40,456 bases of DNA from Massilia niastensis DSM 21313 (GCF_000382345.1 NZ_KB908127.1:1-40456); one strand, 5' to 3'; positions 8,305 to 17,313 are shown, counted from the stretch's first letter. Numbers and translations are program-made. The notes: generated by a model from the sequence alone, not told the origin.

Positions 8305-9324
8305 ATGAGTCTCAAACGGCAACTTTCCCGCGCAGGTCTGCTCGGTTTTGGCACCGCCCCGCTGGGCAATATGTTCCGCAACATCCCGGAGGAGGAAGCG
8401 GCGGCGACCGTCCACGCCGCCTGGGCCCAGGGCACCCGCTATTTCGATACCGCGCCCTTCTACGGCGCCGGCCTGTCGGAAATCCGGCTGGGCCAGGCCT
8501 TGTCGGTCTATCAACGCGACGACTACGTGCTCAGCACCAAGGTCGGCCGCCTGATCCTCGACGAGACGGAAGACGCCGCCGCCCGCAACCTGGGCGAGAA
8601 GGGCGGGCTGTTCGAGTTCGGCCGCCCCAACCGGATCGTCAACGACTACTCGGCCGACGCCACCCTGCGTTCGATCGAGGACAGCCTGAAGCGCCTGGGC
8701 ACCGACTACCTGGACATCGTCTGGGTCCACGACATCGCCCAGGACTTCTACGGCGACGAATGGCTGGCCCGGTTCGAATCGGCCCGCACCGGGGCCTTCC
8801 GGGTGCTGACCCGGCTGCGCGAGGAAGGCGTGATCAAGGCCTGGGGCCTGGGCGTCAACAAGGTCGAGCCGCTGGAAATCACGCTCGACCTGAGCGAAGC
8901 GCAACCGGACGGCTTCCTGCTGGCGGGGCGCTACACGCTGCTCGACCACGAGCGCGCCCTGCAGCGCCTGATGCCCGCCGCCGCGGCGCGCGGTGTCGAC
9001 ATCGTCGTGGGCGGTCCGTACAGCTCGGGCATCCTGGCCGGGGGCGCGCACTTCGAGTACCAGCAGGCCGCGCCGGACATCGTCGCGAAGGTCGAGCGCA
9101 TCAAGGCCATCGCCCGGCGCCATCACGTGCCCGTCAAGGCCGCCGCGCTGCAGTTCGCCCTGGCCAATCCCGCCGTCGCATCGGTGATCCCCGGCGCCAG
9201 CCGGCCCGAACGCATCGCGGAAGACCATGCGGCGCTGAATACCGTCATTCCCGCCCGCTTCTGGGAAGAGATGCGCGAAGAGAAGCTGGTGGCCGCCGCG
9301 GCGCCGCTGCCGATCGACCGCTGA
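8305..9324 (+). CDS. Aldo/keto reductase
   Basis: A 339-aa member of the AKR superfamily, closest in style to D-threo-aldose 1-dehydrogenase / pyridoxal 4-dehydrogenase proteins. The whole catalytic tetrad is visible: Asp48 and Tyr53 in YFDTAPFYG, Lys79 in STKVGR and His142 in WVHDIA. The late IPGASRPE segment is typical of the NAD(P)-phosphate binding loop. It should oxidise or reduce an aldose, lactol or aldehyde with NAD(P)H in the cytoplasm. An ACAGGAG site precedes the ATG. The SRPBCC gene follows by 28 bases, so the two form an operon probably controlled by the divergent LysR protein. The real substrate is unknown. Confidence 0.88.
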   Translation: MSLKRQLSRAGLLGFGTAPLGNMFRNIPEEEAAATVHAAWAQGTRYFDTAPFYGAGLSEIRLGQALSVYQRDDYVLSTKVGRLILDETEDAAARNLGEKGGLFEFGRPNRIVNDYSADATLRSIEDSLKRLGTDYLDIVWVHDIAQDFYGDEWLARFESARTGAFRVLTRLREEGVIKAWGLGVNKVEPLEITLDLSEAQPDGFLLAGRYTLLDHERALQRLMPAAAARGVDIVVGGPYSSGILAGGAHFEYQQAAPDIVAKVERIKAIARRHHVPVKAAALQFALANPAVASVIPGASRPERIAEDHAALNTVIPARFWEEMREEKLVAAAAPLPIDR

Positions 9325-9352
9325 TCCACGCCACACTTCAAGGAGAGACAGC

Positions 9353-9775
9353 ATGGCAAACGCATTTGAGAGTATCGACATCCCCGCCACGCCGGAGCAG
9401 GTGTGGCAACTGATCGGCGGCTTCGATTCGCTGCCGGACTGGCTGCCCTACATTCCGGAGAGCGCGCTGTCCGAGGGCGGGCGGGTGCGCACCCTCGCCA
9501 ACCCCAGCGGCGAAGCGATCGTCGAGCGCCTGCTGGCCTTCGACGATGCGGGGCGCAGCTACAGCTACGCGATCCTGCAGGCGCCGTTCCCGGTCACGGG
9601 CTACCGGTCGACCTTGCGGGTGCGCGATGCGGAAGGGGGCGCGCGGGTCGAATGGTCAGGGCAGTTCACGCCGCTCGGCGTCAGCGACGACGAGGCCGCG
9701 CGCCTGTTCGGCGGGATCTACCGCGACGGACTGGAAGCCTTGTCGCGCAACTTCCCGGCGCATCAGGAAGGCTAG
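9353..9775 (+). CDS. SRPBCC (START-like) family protein
   Basis: A 140-aa helix-grip protein of the polyketide cyclase/dehydrase type: an N-terminal IDIPATPEQVWQLIGGFDSLPDWLP, a central beta sheet with TLRVRD and ARVEWSGQF, and a long C-terminal helix ending RDGLEALSRNF. These proteins bind a small hydrophobic ligand in a central cavity and are often unannotated. It is the second gene of the aldo/keto reductase operon, with AAGGAGAGA before the ATG, so it probably handles the same compound. It ends 4 bases from the stop of the convergent slipin gene. Confidence 0.8.
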   Translation: MANAFESIDIPATPEQVWQLIGGFDSLPDWLPYIPESALSEGGRVRTLANPSGEAIVERLLAFDDAGRSYSYAILQAPFPVTGYRSTLRVRDAEGGARVEWSGQFTPLGVSDDEAARLFGGIYRDGLEALSRNFPAHQEG

Positions 9776-9779
9776 GCCA

Positions 9780-10550
9780 TCAGGGACGCTCCTTGCGCAC
9801 GGCTTCCGTCAGGTTGTTCAGTATATCGATCGGCATGGGGAAGACGATCGTCGAGGACTTGTCCCCGGCAATCGCACCGAGCGTCTGCATGTAGCGCAGC
9901 TGCATGGCCCCGGGCTGCTGCGCCAGCACGAAGGCGGCCTGCTGCAGCTTTTCCGATGCCTGCAGCTCGCCCTCCGCATGGATCACTTTCGCGCGCCGCT
10001 CGCGCTCCGCTTCCGCCTGCCGGGCGATGGCGCGTATCATCGATTCGTCGAGGTCGACGTGCTTGATCTCGACGTTGGCGACCTTGATGCCCCAGGCGTC
10101 GGTCTGCGCGTCGAGCACCTGCTGGATATCCATGTTCAGCCGCTCGCGTTCCGCCAGCATCTCGTCGAGTTCGTGCTTGCCCAGCACGGCGCGCAGGGTG
10201 GTCTGCGCCAGCTGGCTGGTCGCCTCCATGAAGTTGGCCACCTGGATGATGGCCCGTTCCGGATCGACGACGCGGAAGTAGAGCACCGCGTTCACCTTGA
10301 CCGAGACGTTGTCGCGCGAGATGACGTCCTGGGTCGGCACATCGAGCACGATGGTGCGCAGGTCGACGCGCACCATCTGCTGGAGGATCGGGATGATGAT
10401 GATCAGGCCCGGTCCCTTGACGCCCCAGAAGCGGCCGAGCTGGAAGACGACGCCGCGCTCGTATTCGCGCAGGACCCGGATCGCCGAGATCACGAGCGGG
10501 ATCAGGAGGATGAGGAGGCCGCCAAGGCCGACACCGATATTCAGAAACAT
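9780..10550 (-). CDS. Slipin (stomatin-like SPFH-domain membrane protein)
   Basis: A 256-aa protein with one N-terminal membrane hairpin/helix (about 4-24) followed by an SPFH/prohibitin domain (EYERGVVFQLGRFWGVKGPG, then VDLRTIVLDVPTQDVISRDNVSV) and a charged helical tail (QAEAERERRAKVIHAEGE). Slipins oligomerise in lipid microdomains and are encoded beside a long NfeD partner, which the PH1511/PH1510 pair illustrates as substrate and protease. The start at 10550 has AAGGAGC upstream, lying inside the end of the NfeD gene; the two frames are only 2 bases apart, so translation is probably coupled. Confidence 0.92.
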   Translation of the reverse strand: MFLNIGVGLGGLLILLIPLVISAIRVLREYERGVVFQLGRFWGVKGPGLIIIIPILQQMVRVDLRTIVLDVPTQDVISRDNVSVKVNAVLYFRVVDPERAIIQVANFMEATSQLAQTTLRAVLGKHELDEMLAERERLNMDIQQVLDAQTDAWGIKVANVEIKHVDLDESMIRAIARQAEAERERRAKVIHAEGELQASEKLQQAAFVLAQQPGAMQLRYMQTLGAIAGDKSSTIVFPMPIDILNNLTEAVRKERP

Positions 10551-10552
10551 CG

Positions 10553-11977
10553 CTACGCTCCTTGTGCTTTGTCCAGCGGGACCACTTCCAGGATCAGGCC
10601 CTTGCGGCCGACGATCCGGACGACTTGGGCAGGGCTGAGGGGAGCCTTGCTGACCGCCTGCCAGATCTCGCCTTCGACCCGCACCCAGGCTTCCCCCGCG
10701 TTCTTGTCCGCGACGCTCTCCACCTTGCAGACCGCGCCGATGAGCCCGGCTGCGCCGCTGGTCACGGGACGCCTGCGCGTGTTCAGGGCAAGGCGCGCGG
10801 TCCCGATCAGGATCAGGGCGCTGGCGACGGCCAGCGTGCCGACCAGCACCGGCGGGATGCCGTAGCCGGGCAATTCCGTATCGATGAGCATGAGCGCCCC
10901 GGCGACGAAGGCGACGATGCCGCCCAGCCCCAGGATCCCGAAACTGGGCAGGAAGGCCTCGGCGCCCATGAACATCAGCCCGAGCACGATCAGGGCCAGG
11001 CCCGCATAGTTCACCGGCAGCAGTTGCAGGCCATACAGGCCCAGCAGCAGGCAGATCGCGCCGATCACGCCCGGCGCCACGGCACCGGGATTCATGAACT
11101 CGAACACCAGGCCATAGATGCCGATGGTCATCAGGAGCAGGGCGACGCTGGGATTGGTGATCGCCGCCAGCACGTTGGTGCGCCAGTCCGGGATGAACTC
11201 GGCCACCACGGCGCCCTTCGTGGCCAGGCGGCGCTCCTGTCCCATGACGCTGACCGTGCGGCCGTCCATCTGGGCCAGCAGGCTGGGCAGGTCCGGGGCG
11301 ACATACTCGATGACATTCTGCGCCAGCGCCTCCTCGGCGGTGAGGCTGACCGACTCGCGCACGGCGCGCTCCGCCCACTCGGCATTGCGGCCGCGCATCT
11401 GCGCCAGGCCGCGCAGGTAGGCGGCGGCGTCGTTGATCTGCTTGCGCGTCAGCGCCGGCGTCGTGTCCGGCTTGTCGGCGCCATCCTCTCCCTTTTCTCC
11501 CTTCTCGCCCTTCTTCCCGGCGCCCGGCTCGCCGCGTGGGGGCGCCTTGTCCGGATCCGGCTGCTGCGGCGCGATGCCGACCTCGACCGGCGTTGCCGCG
11601 CCCAGGTTGGTGCCCGGCGCCATGGCCGCGACGTGGCTCGCATACAGGAGATAGGTGCCGGCGCTGGCGGCGCGCGCGCCGCTGGGCGCGACATAGGTGG
11701 CGACCGGGACGGAGGAGGTCAGGATCGCCTTGATCACGCTGCGCATCGACGTGTCGAGTCCGCCGGGCGTGTCCATCTTGAGGATGACGAGCTGGTGTCC
11801 CGCCTCGGTGGAGCGGGCGATGCCGCGGGCGATATAGTCCGCACTGGCGGGGCCGATCGCGCCATCGACCGTCAGCAGGCCGACGCCGGCGGCGCCGAAC
11901 GCAATGCGCGGCAGGAGTGCGATCAGCAGCAGTGCGATCGCCGCTGACACTGAAATGAGCCTTTGCAGCAACAACAT
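10553..11977 (-). CDS. Long-form NfeD membrane serine protease
   Basis: A 474-aa protein with a signal/anchor segment (about 5-28) and a ClpP-like protease domain carrying MDTPGG (68-73) and RAASAGTY with the presumed nucleophile Ser105; a Lys near 179 (RKQINDAAAYL) fits the Ser-Lys dyad of this family. About five membrane helices follow (about 245-390), then a C-terminal OB-fold NfeD domain (about 410-474). It acts in membrane quality control with slipin, encoded next in the same operon. An unusual Gly-x-y-rich insert (149-169, GEKGEKGED) lies between the nucleophile and the Lys. I chose the ATG at 11977 because GGGGAG lies 4-5 bases upstream; an upstream in-frame extension is not supported. 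Confidence 0.9.
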   Translation of the reverse strand: MLLLQRLISVSAAIALLLIALLPRIAFGAAGVGLLTVDGAIGPASADYIARGIARSTEAGHQLVILKMDTPGGLDTSMRSVIKAILTSSVPVATYVAPSGARAASAGTYLLYASHVAAMAPGTNLGAATPVEVGIAPQQPDPDKAPPRGEPGAGKKGEKGEKGEDGADKPDTTPALTRKQINDAAAYLRGLAQMRGRNAEWAERAVRESVSLTAEEALAQNVIEYVAPDLPSLLAQMDGRTVSVMGQERRLATKGAVVAEFIPDWRTNVLAAITNPSVALLLMTIGIYGLVFEFMNPGAVAPGVIGAICLLLGLYGLQLLPVNYAGLALIVLGLMFMGAEAFLPSFGILGLGGIVAFVAGALMLIDTELPGYGIPPVLVGTLAVASALILIGTARLALNTRRRPVTSGAAGLIGAVCKVESVADKNAGEAWVRVEGEIWQAVSKAPLSPAQVVRIVGRKGLILEVVPLDKAQGA

Positions 11978-12029
11978 TTTCTCCCCAAAGAAGAAAAGTC
12001 GAAGAACTGAACGCCGCAGGAACAGGCTT

Positions 12030-12047
12030 GATATCTTACACGATATC
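12030..12047. promoter_or_regulatory. Paired GATATC palindromes upstream of the NfeD operon
   Basis: Two GATATC hexamers (12030-12035 and 12042-12047) separated by 6 bases, centred about 60 bases before the NfeD start. This is the AT-richest part of the 154-base gap, so promoter or operator use is plausible. No clear -35/-10 pair was found. Confidence 0.3.
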
Positions 12048-12131
12048 TCTTTGGTATGAATATGCTTGCGGGGCCGGGGCGGCCATGGACAGGCCGCCCT
12101 CCGCACTGCTACGCGAGCAGCATTGGCAGCG

Positions 12132-13562
12132 TCATGCGGCGTCGGTCGTCGTCAGGCCCTTCTTGGAGGCAGCCGCGGCAGCCTGGGACGCCACCGGCTG
12201 CGCCGGCAGGAACCAGTTCAGCACCAGGGCGCAGATGCCGCCGGTCGCCACGCCCGATTCCAGCACGTTGCGCACGGCCGCGGGCATATGGGCCAGGAAT
12301 TCGGGAACCTGGGACACGCCCAGCCCCAGGGCCAGCGACACCGCGATGATCAGGAGCGCGCGCCGGTCCAGCTCGACGCTCGCGAGGATGTTGATGCCGG
12401 CCGCGGCCACCGCGCCGAACATGACCATGGCCGCGCCGCCCAGCACCGGCTCCGGCACCGCCTGGATCACGCCGGCGACGGCCGGGAACAGGCCCAGGAT
12501 GACCAGGAACAGGGCGATCCACATCCCGACATGGCGGCTGGCGATGCCGGTCAGCTGGATCACGCCGTTGTTCTGGGCGAAGATCGAGCTGGGGAAGGTG
12601 TTGAAGATCCCCGCCAGCAGGGAGTTGGCGCCGTTGACCAGCACGCCGCCCTTGATGCGTTGCATCCACAGCGGGCCTTCGACAGGCTGGCGCGAGACCT
12701 TGCTGGTGGCGGTCACGTCGCCGATGGCCTCGAGCGAGGTGACCAGGTAGATCACCAGCATGGGGATGAACAGCGACCACGAGAAATCGAGGCCGAAGTG
12801 CAGCGGCATCGGCACCTGGAACCATGGCGCCTCGTGCATGCCGCTGAAATCCAGGCGTCCCAGGTAGGCCGCCAGCGCATAGCCCACCGCCAGCGCGATG
12901 ACGATGGCGGCGCTGCGCATCCACACCACCGGAACGCGGTTGATGGCCACGATGATGCCCAGCACCGCGCCCGAGAGCAGGAGGTTCTCGCCGTTGGCGA
13001 AGCTGCCGTCGGCCATGGCCGAGAAGCCGCCGCCCATGCTGATCAGGCCGACCTTGATCAGGGTGAGGCCGATCATGAGCACCACGATCCCGGTGACCAG
13101 CGGCGTGATCAGGCGCTTGATGAACGGCAGGATGCGCGAGACGCCCATTTCGACGAAGGAGCCGGCGACCACGACGCCGAAGATCGACGCCATCACCGCC
13201 TCGACCGGCGTGCCTTGCTTGACCATCAAGGCGCCGCCGGCGATCAGCGGGCCGACGAAGTTGAAGCTGGTGCCCTGCACGATCAGCAGTCCGGCGCCGA
13301 AGGGCCCGAAGCGGCGGCACTGGACGAAGGTGGCGATCCCGGAAATCACCAGCGACATCGACACGATCAGGTTGGTATCCCGGGCCGACACGCCCAGCGC
13401 CTGGCAGATCAGCAGGCCCGGGGTGACGATCGGGACGATGATGGCCAGCAGGTGCTGCAGGGCTGCGAGGATGCCGATCAGGGGAGCAGGGCGGTCCTCC
13501 AGTCCCAGGATCAGTTCCGAGGTGTGGGATGCGCCTGCCGGCGGCTGGGATGGTGAAGTCAT
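12132..13562 (-). CDS. xanP: NCS2-family xanthine/uracil permease
   Basis: A 476-aa polytopic inner-membrane protein with about 12-14 hydrophobic segments. The NCS2/NAT hallmarks are present: ALQHLLA in helix 1 (His37), LEAIGD (Glu278) and the family signature QNNGVIQLTGIASR (Gln330-Arg343), which matches the XanP/XanQ version. It should import xanthine or a related purine by proton symport. It lies 55 bases downstream of the AraC gene on the same strand, so part of its transcription could come from there, but no functional link to 4-hydroxybenzoate is evident. No xanthine dehydrogenase or urate genes are in the window. The site upstream of the ATG is weak. Confidence 0.85.
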   Translation of the reverse strand: MTSPSQPPAGASHTSELILGLEDRPAPLIGILAALQHLLAIIVPIVTPGLLICQALGVSARDTNLIVSMSLVISGIATFVQCRRFGPFGAGLLIVQGTSFNFVGPLIAGGALMVKQGTPVEAVMASIFGVVVAGSFVEMGVSRILPFIKRLITPLVTGIVVLMIGLTLIKVGLISMGGGFSAMADGSFANGENLLLSGAVLGIIVAINRVPVVWMRSAAIVIALAVGYALAAYLGRLDFSGMHEAPWFQVPMPLHFGLDFSWSLFIPMLVIYLVTSLEAIGDVTATSKVSRQPVEGPLWMQRIKGGVLVNGANSLLAGIFNTFPSSIFAQNNGVIQLTGIASRHVGMWIALFLVILGLFPAVAGVIQAVPEPVLGGAAMVMFGAVAAAGINILASVELDRRALLIIAVSLALGLGVSQVPEFLAHMPAAVRNVLESGVATGGICALVLNWFLPAQPVASQAAAAASKKGLTTTDAA

Positions 13563-13617
13563 TGTCGAGCGCTGGGCAAAAGCGCGATTCTACAGCGATA
13601 CGGCCCAGGGTGCGTAT

Positions 13618-14541
13618 TTACAGGGGCGATCCCTGGCCCGGCTGCGCGAACGGCTGCTCCCGGAACTGCTTCGGCGTTACCCCCAGGCGCTTGCGGAACA
13701 GGCGGCTGAAATAGGCCGGATCCTGGAATCCGAGTTCGTAGGCGATGCTGGCGATGGGCGAGGGCGTGTAGGTCAGCTTGCGGCAGGCTTCCAGCATCAG
13801 GCGGTCCTGGCCGATATCGAAGGCGCTCTTGCCGGCGACCTTCAGGCACAGGCGGTTCAGGCGGGTCGGGGTCACGTGCAGGGCCGCCGCATACTGCCCG
13901 ACCTGCCACTGCTCCCTGAAGCGGCGTTCGACCTCGGCGCGGAAGCGCGTGAACAATTCCAGCTCGCCGTGCCCGGACTGGACCGCGATCCGGTTTTCCG
14001 CCTGCACCCGCGCCAGCAGCAGCAGCACGCTGCGCGCCAGCCACTCGAGCATCATCGTATGCCCGTACTGGGGCCAGGACAGTTCGGCCAGCAGGTTGTT
14101 GAGCAGTCCTTCGATGCGCGCGCGCATCTCGGGGATGGGGCCGAGCTCGATGGCCAGCGGCCGCACGAACAGCGACGCGAACAGCTCGTTGCCATTTCCG
14201 CCGGCCGCCAGCACCACCTGCTGGTCCACCGTCAGGACGTAGCCCTGCGCCTCCTCGGAAAAATCGAAGCCGTGCACGACCGATGGATGCAGGGTGATCA
14301 CGGTCGGGCCGGCGCAGTCCCAGACCTCGCCGCCGACGGTGGCGCGGACCTGGCCGGCAAGTAAAAAAAGTACCTGGAACAGGCCGTCGTGCGTGTGCAT
14401 GCCGATGTGCCAGTCGTGCAGGCGGCTGCGGGTCTCGATCAGCTCGACGTGGACGAATTCCCCATTTTCCGGGCGAAGTTCCTCGCCGTAGAGGGCAAAC
14501 TGGGGAACGGTGGCTGGCTTCAGGGCGGCGCTGGTGGACAT
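13618..14541 (-). CDS. AraC-family regulator, probable pobA activator
   Basis: A 307-aa protein. The N-terminal cupin-like sensor (about 20-130) contains the GMHTHDGLFQVLFLL strand, and the C-terminal AraC DNA-binding domain has two helix-turn-helices ending in SIAYELGFQDPAYFSRLFRKRLG, the standard signature. I chose the ATG at 14541, with a weak GAG site; an in-frame TTG at 14583 would add 14 residues. It is divergent from pobA across 122 bases. Regulation of pobA by an AraC-type protein (PobR/PobC class) is known in several proteobacteria, so it is probably the 4-hydroxybenzoate-responsive activator; this is inferred from position and family. Confidence 0.85.
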   Translation of the reverse strand: MSTSAALKPATVPQFALYGEELRPENGEFVHVELIETRSRLHDWHIGMHTHDGLFQVLFLLAGQVRATVGGEVWDCAGPTVITLHPSVVHGFDFSEEAQGYVLTVDQQVVLAAGGNGNELFASLFVRPLAIELGPIPEMRARIEGLLNNLLAELSWPQYGHTMMLEWLARSVLLLLARVQAENRIAVQSGHGELELFTRFRAEVERRFREQWQVGQYAAALHVTPTRLNRLCLKVAGKSAFDIGQDRLMLEACRKLTYTPSPIASIAYELGFQDPAYFSRLFRKRLGVTPKQFREQPFAQPGQGSPL

Positions 14542-14663
14542 GCGGAAAATCTCGGGATGTGAGCGTATGTCAAAATAGTACAAGTATTATCCGATTTCAT
14601 CCATTTTTTCCTGGGCCTTCCGCGGCTACGATGTGCACATACCAACACATATCGGAGACCGCC
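14542..14663. promoter_or_regulatory. Divergent AraC / pobA promoter region
   Basis: An AT-richer stretch (about 14565-14610) in the 122-base gap marks the likely promoter and activator site. I could not define a convincing -35/-10 pair or AraC half-sites by eye. Confidence 0.35.
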
Positions 14664-15830
14664 ATGCGTACCCAAGTTGCCATCATCGGCGCCGGCCCGG
14701 CCGGCCTGTTCCTGTCCCACCTCCTGCACCTGCAGGGCATCGAATCGACCGTGATCGAGATCCGCAGCCGTGCCGATATCGAAGCGACCATCCGCGCCGG
14801 CGTGCTCGAACAGGGCACCATGGACCTCCTGACCGAGACCGGCGTGGGCGAACGCATGCGCGCCGAGGGCGCCCTGCACCACGGCTTCGAACTGGCCTTC
14901 GGCGGCCGCCGCCACCGCATCGACCTGCAGGGCCTGACCGGCAAGTCCATCACCGTCTATCCCCAGCACGAAGTCATCAAGGACCTGGTCGCGGCCAGGC
15001 TGGCGGCCGGCGGCGACCTGCGCTTCGAGGTGAGCAACGTGGCGGTGGACCGGATCGACAGCAGCAATCCGATCGTGCGCTTCGACCACCAGGGCGCGAG
15101 CCACCAGATCGAGGCCGACTTCGTCGTCGGCTGCGACGGCTTCCATGGCGTGTCGCGCCCGGCGATCCCGGCCAGCCTGCGCGAGGATTACCAGCGCATC
15201 TATCCGTTCGGCTGGTTCGGCATCCTGGTGGAATCGGCGCCGTCGTCGGATGAACTGATCTACGCCCAGCACGACCGCGGCTTCGCCCTGATCAGCACCC
15301 GCACGCCGACCGTGCAGCGCCTGTACTTCCAGTGCGATCCGACCGACCATGTCGACAACTGGTCGGATGACCGCATCTGGAACGAGCTGCACACCCGCGT
15401 GGAAAACACCGACGGCTGGCGCCTCAACGAAGGCAAGATCTTCCAGAAGGGAATCATCGGCATGCGCAGCTTCGTGTCCGCGCCGATGCGCTGCGGCCGC
15501 CTGTTCCTGGCCGGCGACGCCGCCCACATCGTGCCGCCGACCGGCGCCAAGGGCATGAACCTGGCGATCAGCGACGTCAACATCCTGTCGAAGGCCCTCG
15601 GCCAGTTCTACCGCCAGGGCAGCGAGCAAGGCCTGGACACCTACTCGGACGAAGCGCTCAAGCGCGTGTGGCGCGCCGAGTACTTCTCGTGGTACATGAC
15701 CAGCATGCTGCACACCTTCGCCGATGCGACCCCGTTCGAGCGCCAGATGCAGCGCGCCCAGCTTGACAACGTCGTCAACTCGCGGGCGCTGGCGACGGCG
15801 CTGGCCGAGAACTACGTCGGGGCGTTCTGA
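14664..15830 (+). CDS. pobA: 4-hydroxybenzoate 3-monooxygenase
   Basis: A 388-aa class A flavoprotein monooxygenase, close to the usual 394 aa. GAGPAG (9-14) binds the FAD ADP moiety, and GDAAHIVPPTGAKGMN (284-299) is the FAD/active-site signature nearly identical to the classical PobA. RAGVLEQGTMDLL, YPQHEVIKDLV, the FVVGCDGFHG motif and YPFGWFGILVE also match the PobA subfamily. It converts 4-hydroxybenzoate to protocatechuate using NADPH and O2 in the cytoplasm. GGAGA precedes the ATG; an upstream in-frame extension lacks a site. Protocatechuate cleavage genes and a pcaK transporter are not in the window, so the rest of the pathway must be elsewhere. It is divergent from its likely AraC regulator. 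Confidence 0.96.
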   Translation: MRTQVAIIGAGPAGLFLSHLLHLQGIESTVIEIRSRADIEATIRAGVLEQGTMDLLTETGVGERMRAEGALHHGFELAFGGRRHRIDLQGLTGKSITVYPQHEVIKDLVAARLAAGGDLRFEVSNVAVDRIDSSNPIVRFDHQGASHQIEADFVVGCDGFHGVSRPAIPASLREDYQRIYPFGWFGILVESAPSSDELIYAQHDRGFALISTRTPTVQRLYFQCDPTDHVDNWSDDRIWNELHTRVENTDGWRLNEGKIFQKGIIGMRSFVSAPMRCGRLFLAGDAAHIVPPTGAKGMNLAISDVNILSKALGQFYRQGSEQGLDTYSDEALKRVWRAEYFSWYMTSMLHTFADATPFERQMQRAQLDNVVNSRALATALAENYVGAF

Positions 15831-15845
15831 CCCGGTGACCGCTCT

Positions 15846-15870
15846 CCCGCGGCCGGACGCCGGCCACGGG
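15846..15870. terminator. Hairpin downstream of pobA
   Basis: CCCG-C-GGCCGG and CCGGCC-A-CGGG pair around an ACG loop: ten base pairs with one C/A mismatch, starting 16 bases after the pobA stop. There is no U-tract, so it is a candidate rather than a classical terminator. Confidence 0.4.
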
Positions 15871-15951
15871 GGGCAATCCTGACGATGCGGGCGAAGGCCG
15901 CGCCGGGCGGCCCGCCCGCGTTGTAGAATGCCGTCTTCCAGGGAGACGAGC

Positions 15952-17313
15952 ATGGCCGAGGCGGGACTGAGGATATCGAGAATTCTGCATGCGGGCTATG
16001 TGTTCGAATGCGGGGACACGCGCATCGCCTTCGATACCATCTTCGAGAACCCGTTCAGCCGCAATTGCCACGCCTTCCCGGACGTGCGCTTCGACCACGA
16101 CCTGATCCGCCGCCAGCGCTTCGATGCGGTCTTCATTTCCCACTTCCACGACGACCATTGCTCGCTCGAGAGCCTGGACCTGCTGGACCGGGCCACCCCG
16201 CTGTACATCTACTGCATCTTCGACGCGCTGTTCGACATGCTGCGCCGACTCGGTTTCACCCGGGTCCATCCGCTGCGCCTGAACCAGGCGGTCGAGACCG
16301 GCCCGTTCCAGGTGATTCCGCGCGAGGCCATGGATGCGGATGTGGACTCGATGTTCCAGGTGAAGGCGGCCGGGCTGAATGTGCTGAACGTGGTCGATTC
16401 CTGGATCGACGAGGGCACGCTGGCCCAGCTGATCCGGGAGGGGCCGTGGGACATGGTGCTGTGGCCCTTCCAGACCATGCGCGAGATCGAAGTGCTGGCG
16501 CCGTCGCGCGCCGCCGCCGCCCCGCCGGCGCTGCCCGAAGAGTGGATCGAGCAGCTGCAGGCCCTCGATCCCCGCTACGTGGTGCCCAGCTCCTGCCAGT
16601 TCCTGCAGGAGCCGTGGTCCTGGTACAACCGCGCCTTCTTCCCGATCTCCTATGCCCGGTTCGCGCAGGAAACGAGGGCGGCGCTGCCGCGGGCGCAGGT
16701 GGTGCGCCTCGATCCGGGCGTGTCGGTGCTGCTCGACGCCGGCGCGCTGCGCCCGGCGCCGCCCCTGGACTGGGTGCTGCCGGTCGGCGCGCAGGATGTC
16801 GACTACGAGTACGAAGGCAATGCCACGCCGCCGTCCACGGCCGAGATCGCGCGCCACTTCGCGCCGCTGACGGCGCAGCAGCATGCGCGCGTGATGGACT
16901 ACTGCCGCACGGGCCTGCTGGAAAAATACGGCGCCGTGGAAGCCGCGTCCGAGTACTTCGACGGGGTGCGCATCTGGCAGCTGTCGCTCTACGACCACGC
17001 GGGCGCGGCGACCCGTTTCCGCTACCGCCTGGAGGGCGAGCTTGCCTCCCTCGCGGACGACAGCGCGGCGCCGCTGGGCTGGACCACCGACATCCCGGCC
17101 GCGAAGCTGTATGCGGCGCTGGAGCTGGGCGAGTCGCTGACCTCGATGTACATGCGCATCAACGACACCGTGTTCGATGCCGACACCGAACGCGAGCTGG
17201 CGCAGGCCGACGTGGTCGACGACCCCCTGATCCGCTGCCTGTTCAGCGACACCTTCGGCGCCTACCAGGCGGCGCAGCTGCGCCGCCTGCTGGCGCGCTC
17301 ACTTGCCGAGTAA
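15952..17313 (+). CDS. Metallo-beta-lactamase-fold hydrolase with a C-terminal extension
   Basis: A 453-aa protein. The N-terminal part (about 1-260) is an MBL-fold domain with the metal-binding SHFHDDHC motif (His64, His66, Asp68, His69), and Asp138-Gly-like positions follow in VVDSWIDEG. About 190 further residues (after about 265) form a second region I cannot assign. MBL proteins of this UlaG/lipid-hydrolase-like group hydrolyse diverse esters, phosphodiesters or lactones; no substrate can be named. AGGGAGA lies 6-7 bases before the ATG at 15952. The 3' end overlaps the convergent unknown gene by 15 bases. Confidence 0.78.
   Translation: MAEAGLRISRILHAGYVFECGDTRIAFDTIFENPFSRNCHAFPDVRFDHDLIRRQRFDAVFISHFHDDHCSLESLDLLDRATPLYIYCIFDALFDMLRRLGFTRVHPLRLNQAVETGPFQVIPREAMDADVDSMFQVKAAGLNVLNVVDSWIDEGTLAQLIREGPWDMVLWPFQTMREIEVLAPSRAAAAPPALPEEWIEQLQALDPRYVVPSSCQFLQEPWSWYNRAFFPISYARFAQETRAALPRAQVVRLDPGVSVLLDAGALRPAPPLDWVLPVGAQDVDYEYEGNATPPSTAEIARHFAPLTAQQHARVMDYCRTGLLEKYGAVEAASEYFDGVRIWQLSLYDHAGAATRFRYRLEGELASLADDSAAPLGWTTDIPAAKLYAALELGESLTSMYMRINDTVFDADTERELAQADVVDDPLIRCLFSDTFGAYQAAQLRRLLARSLAE

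Noticed and set aside
14520..15953. A minus-strand frame of 477 codons across pobA
   Set aside because: pobA is certain on the other strand; the antisense product looks like a GC shadow.
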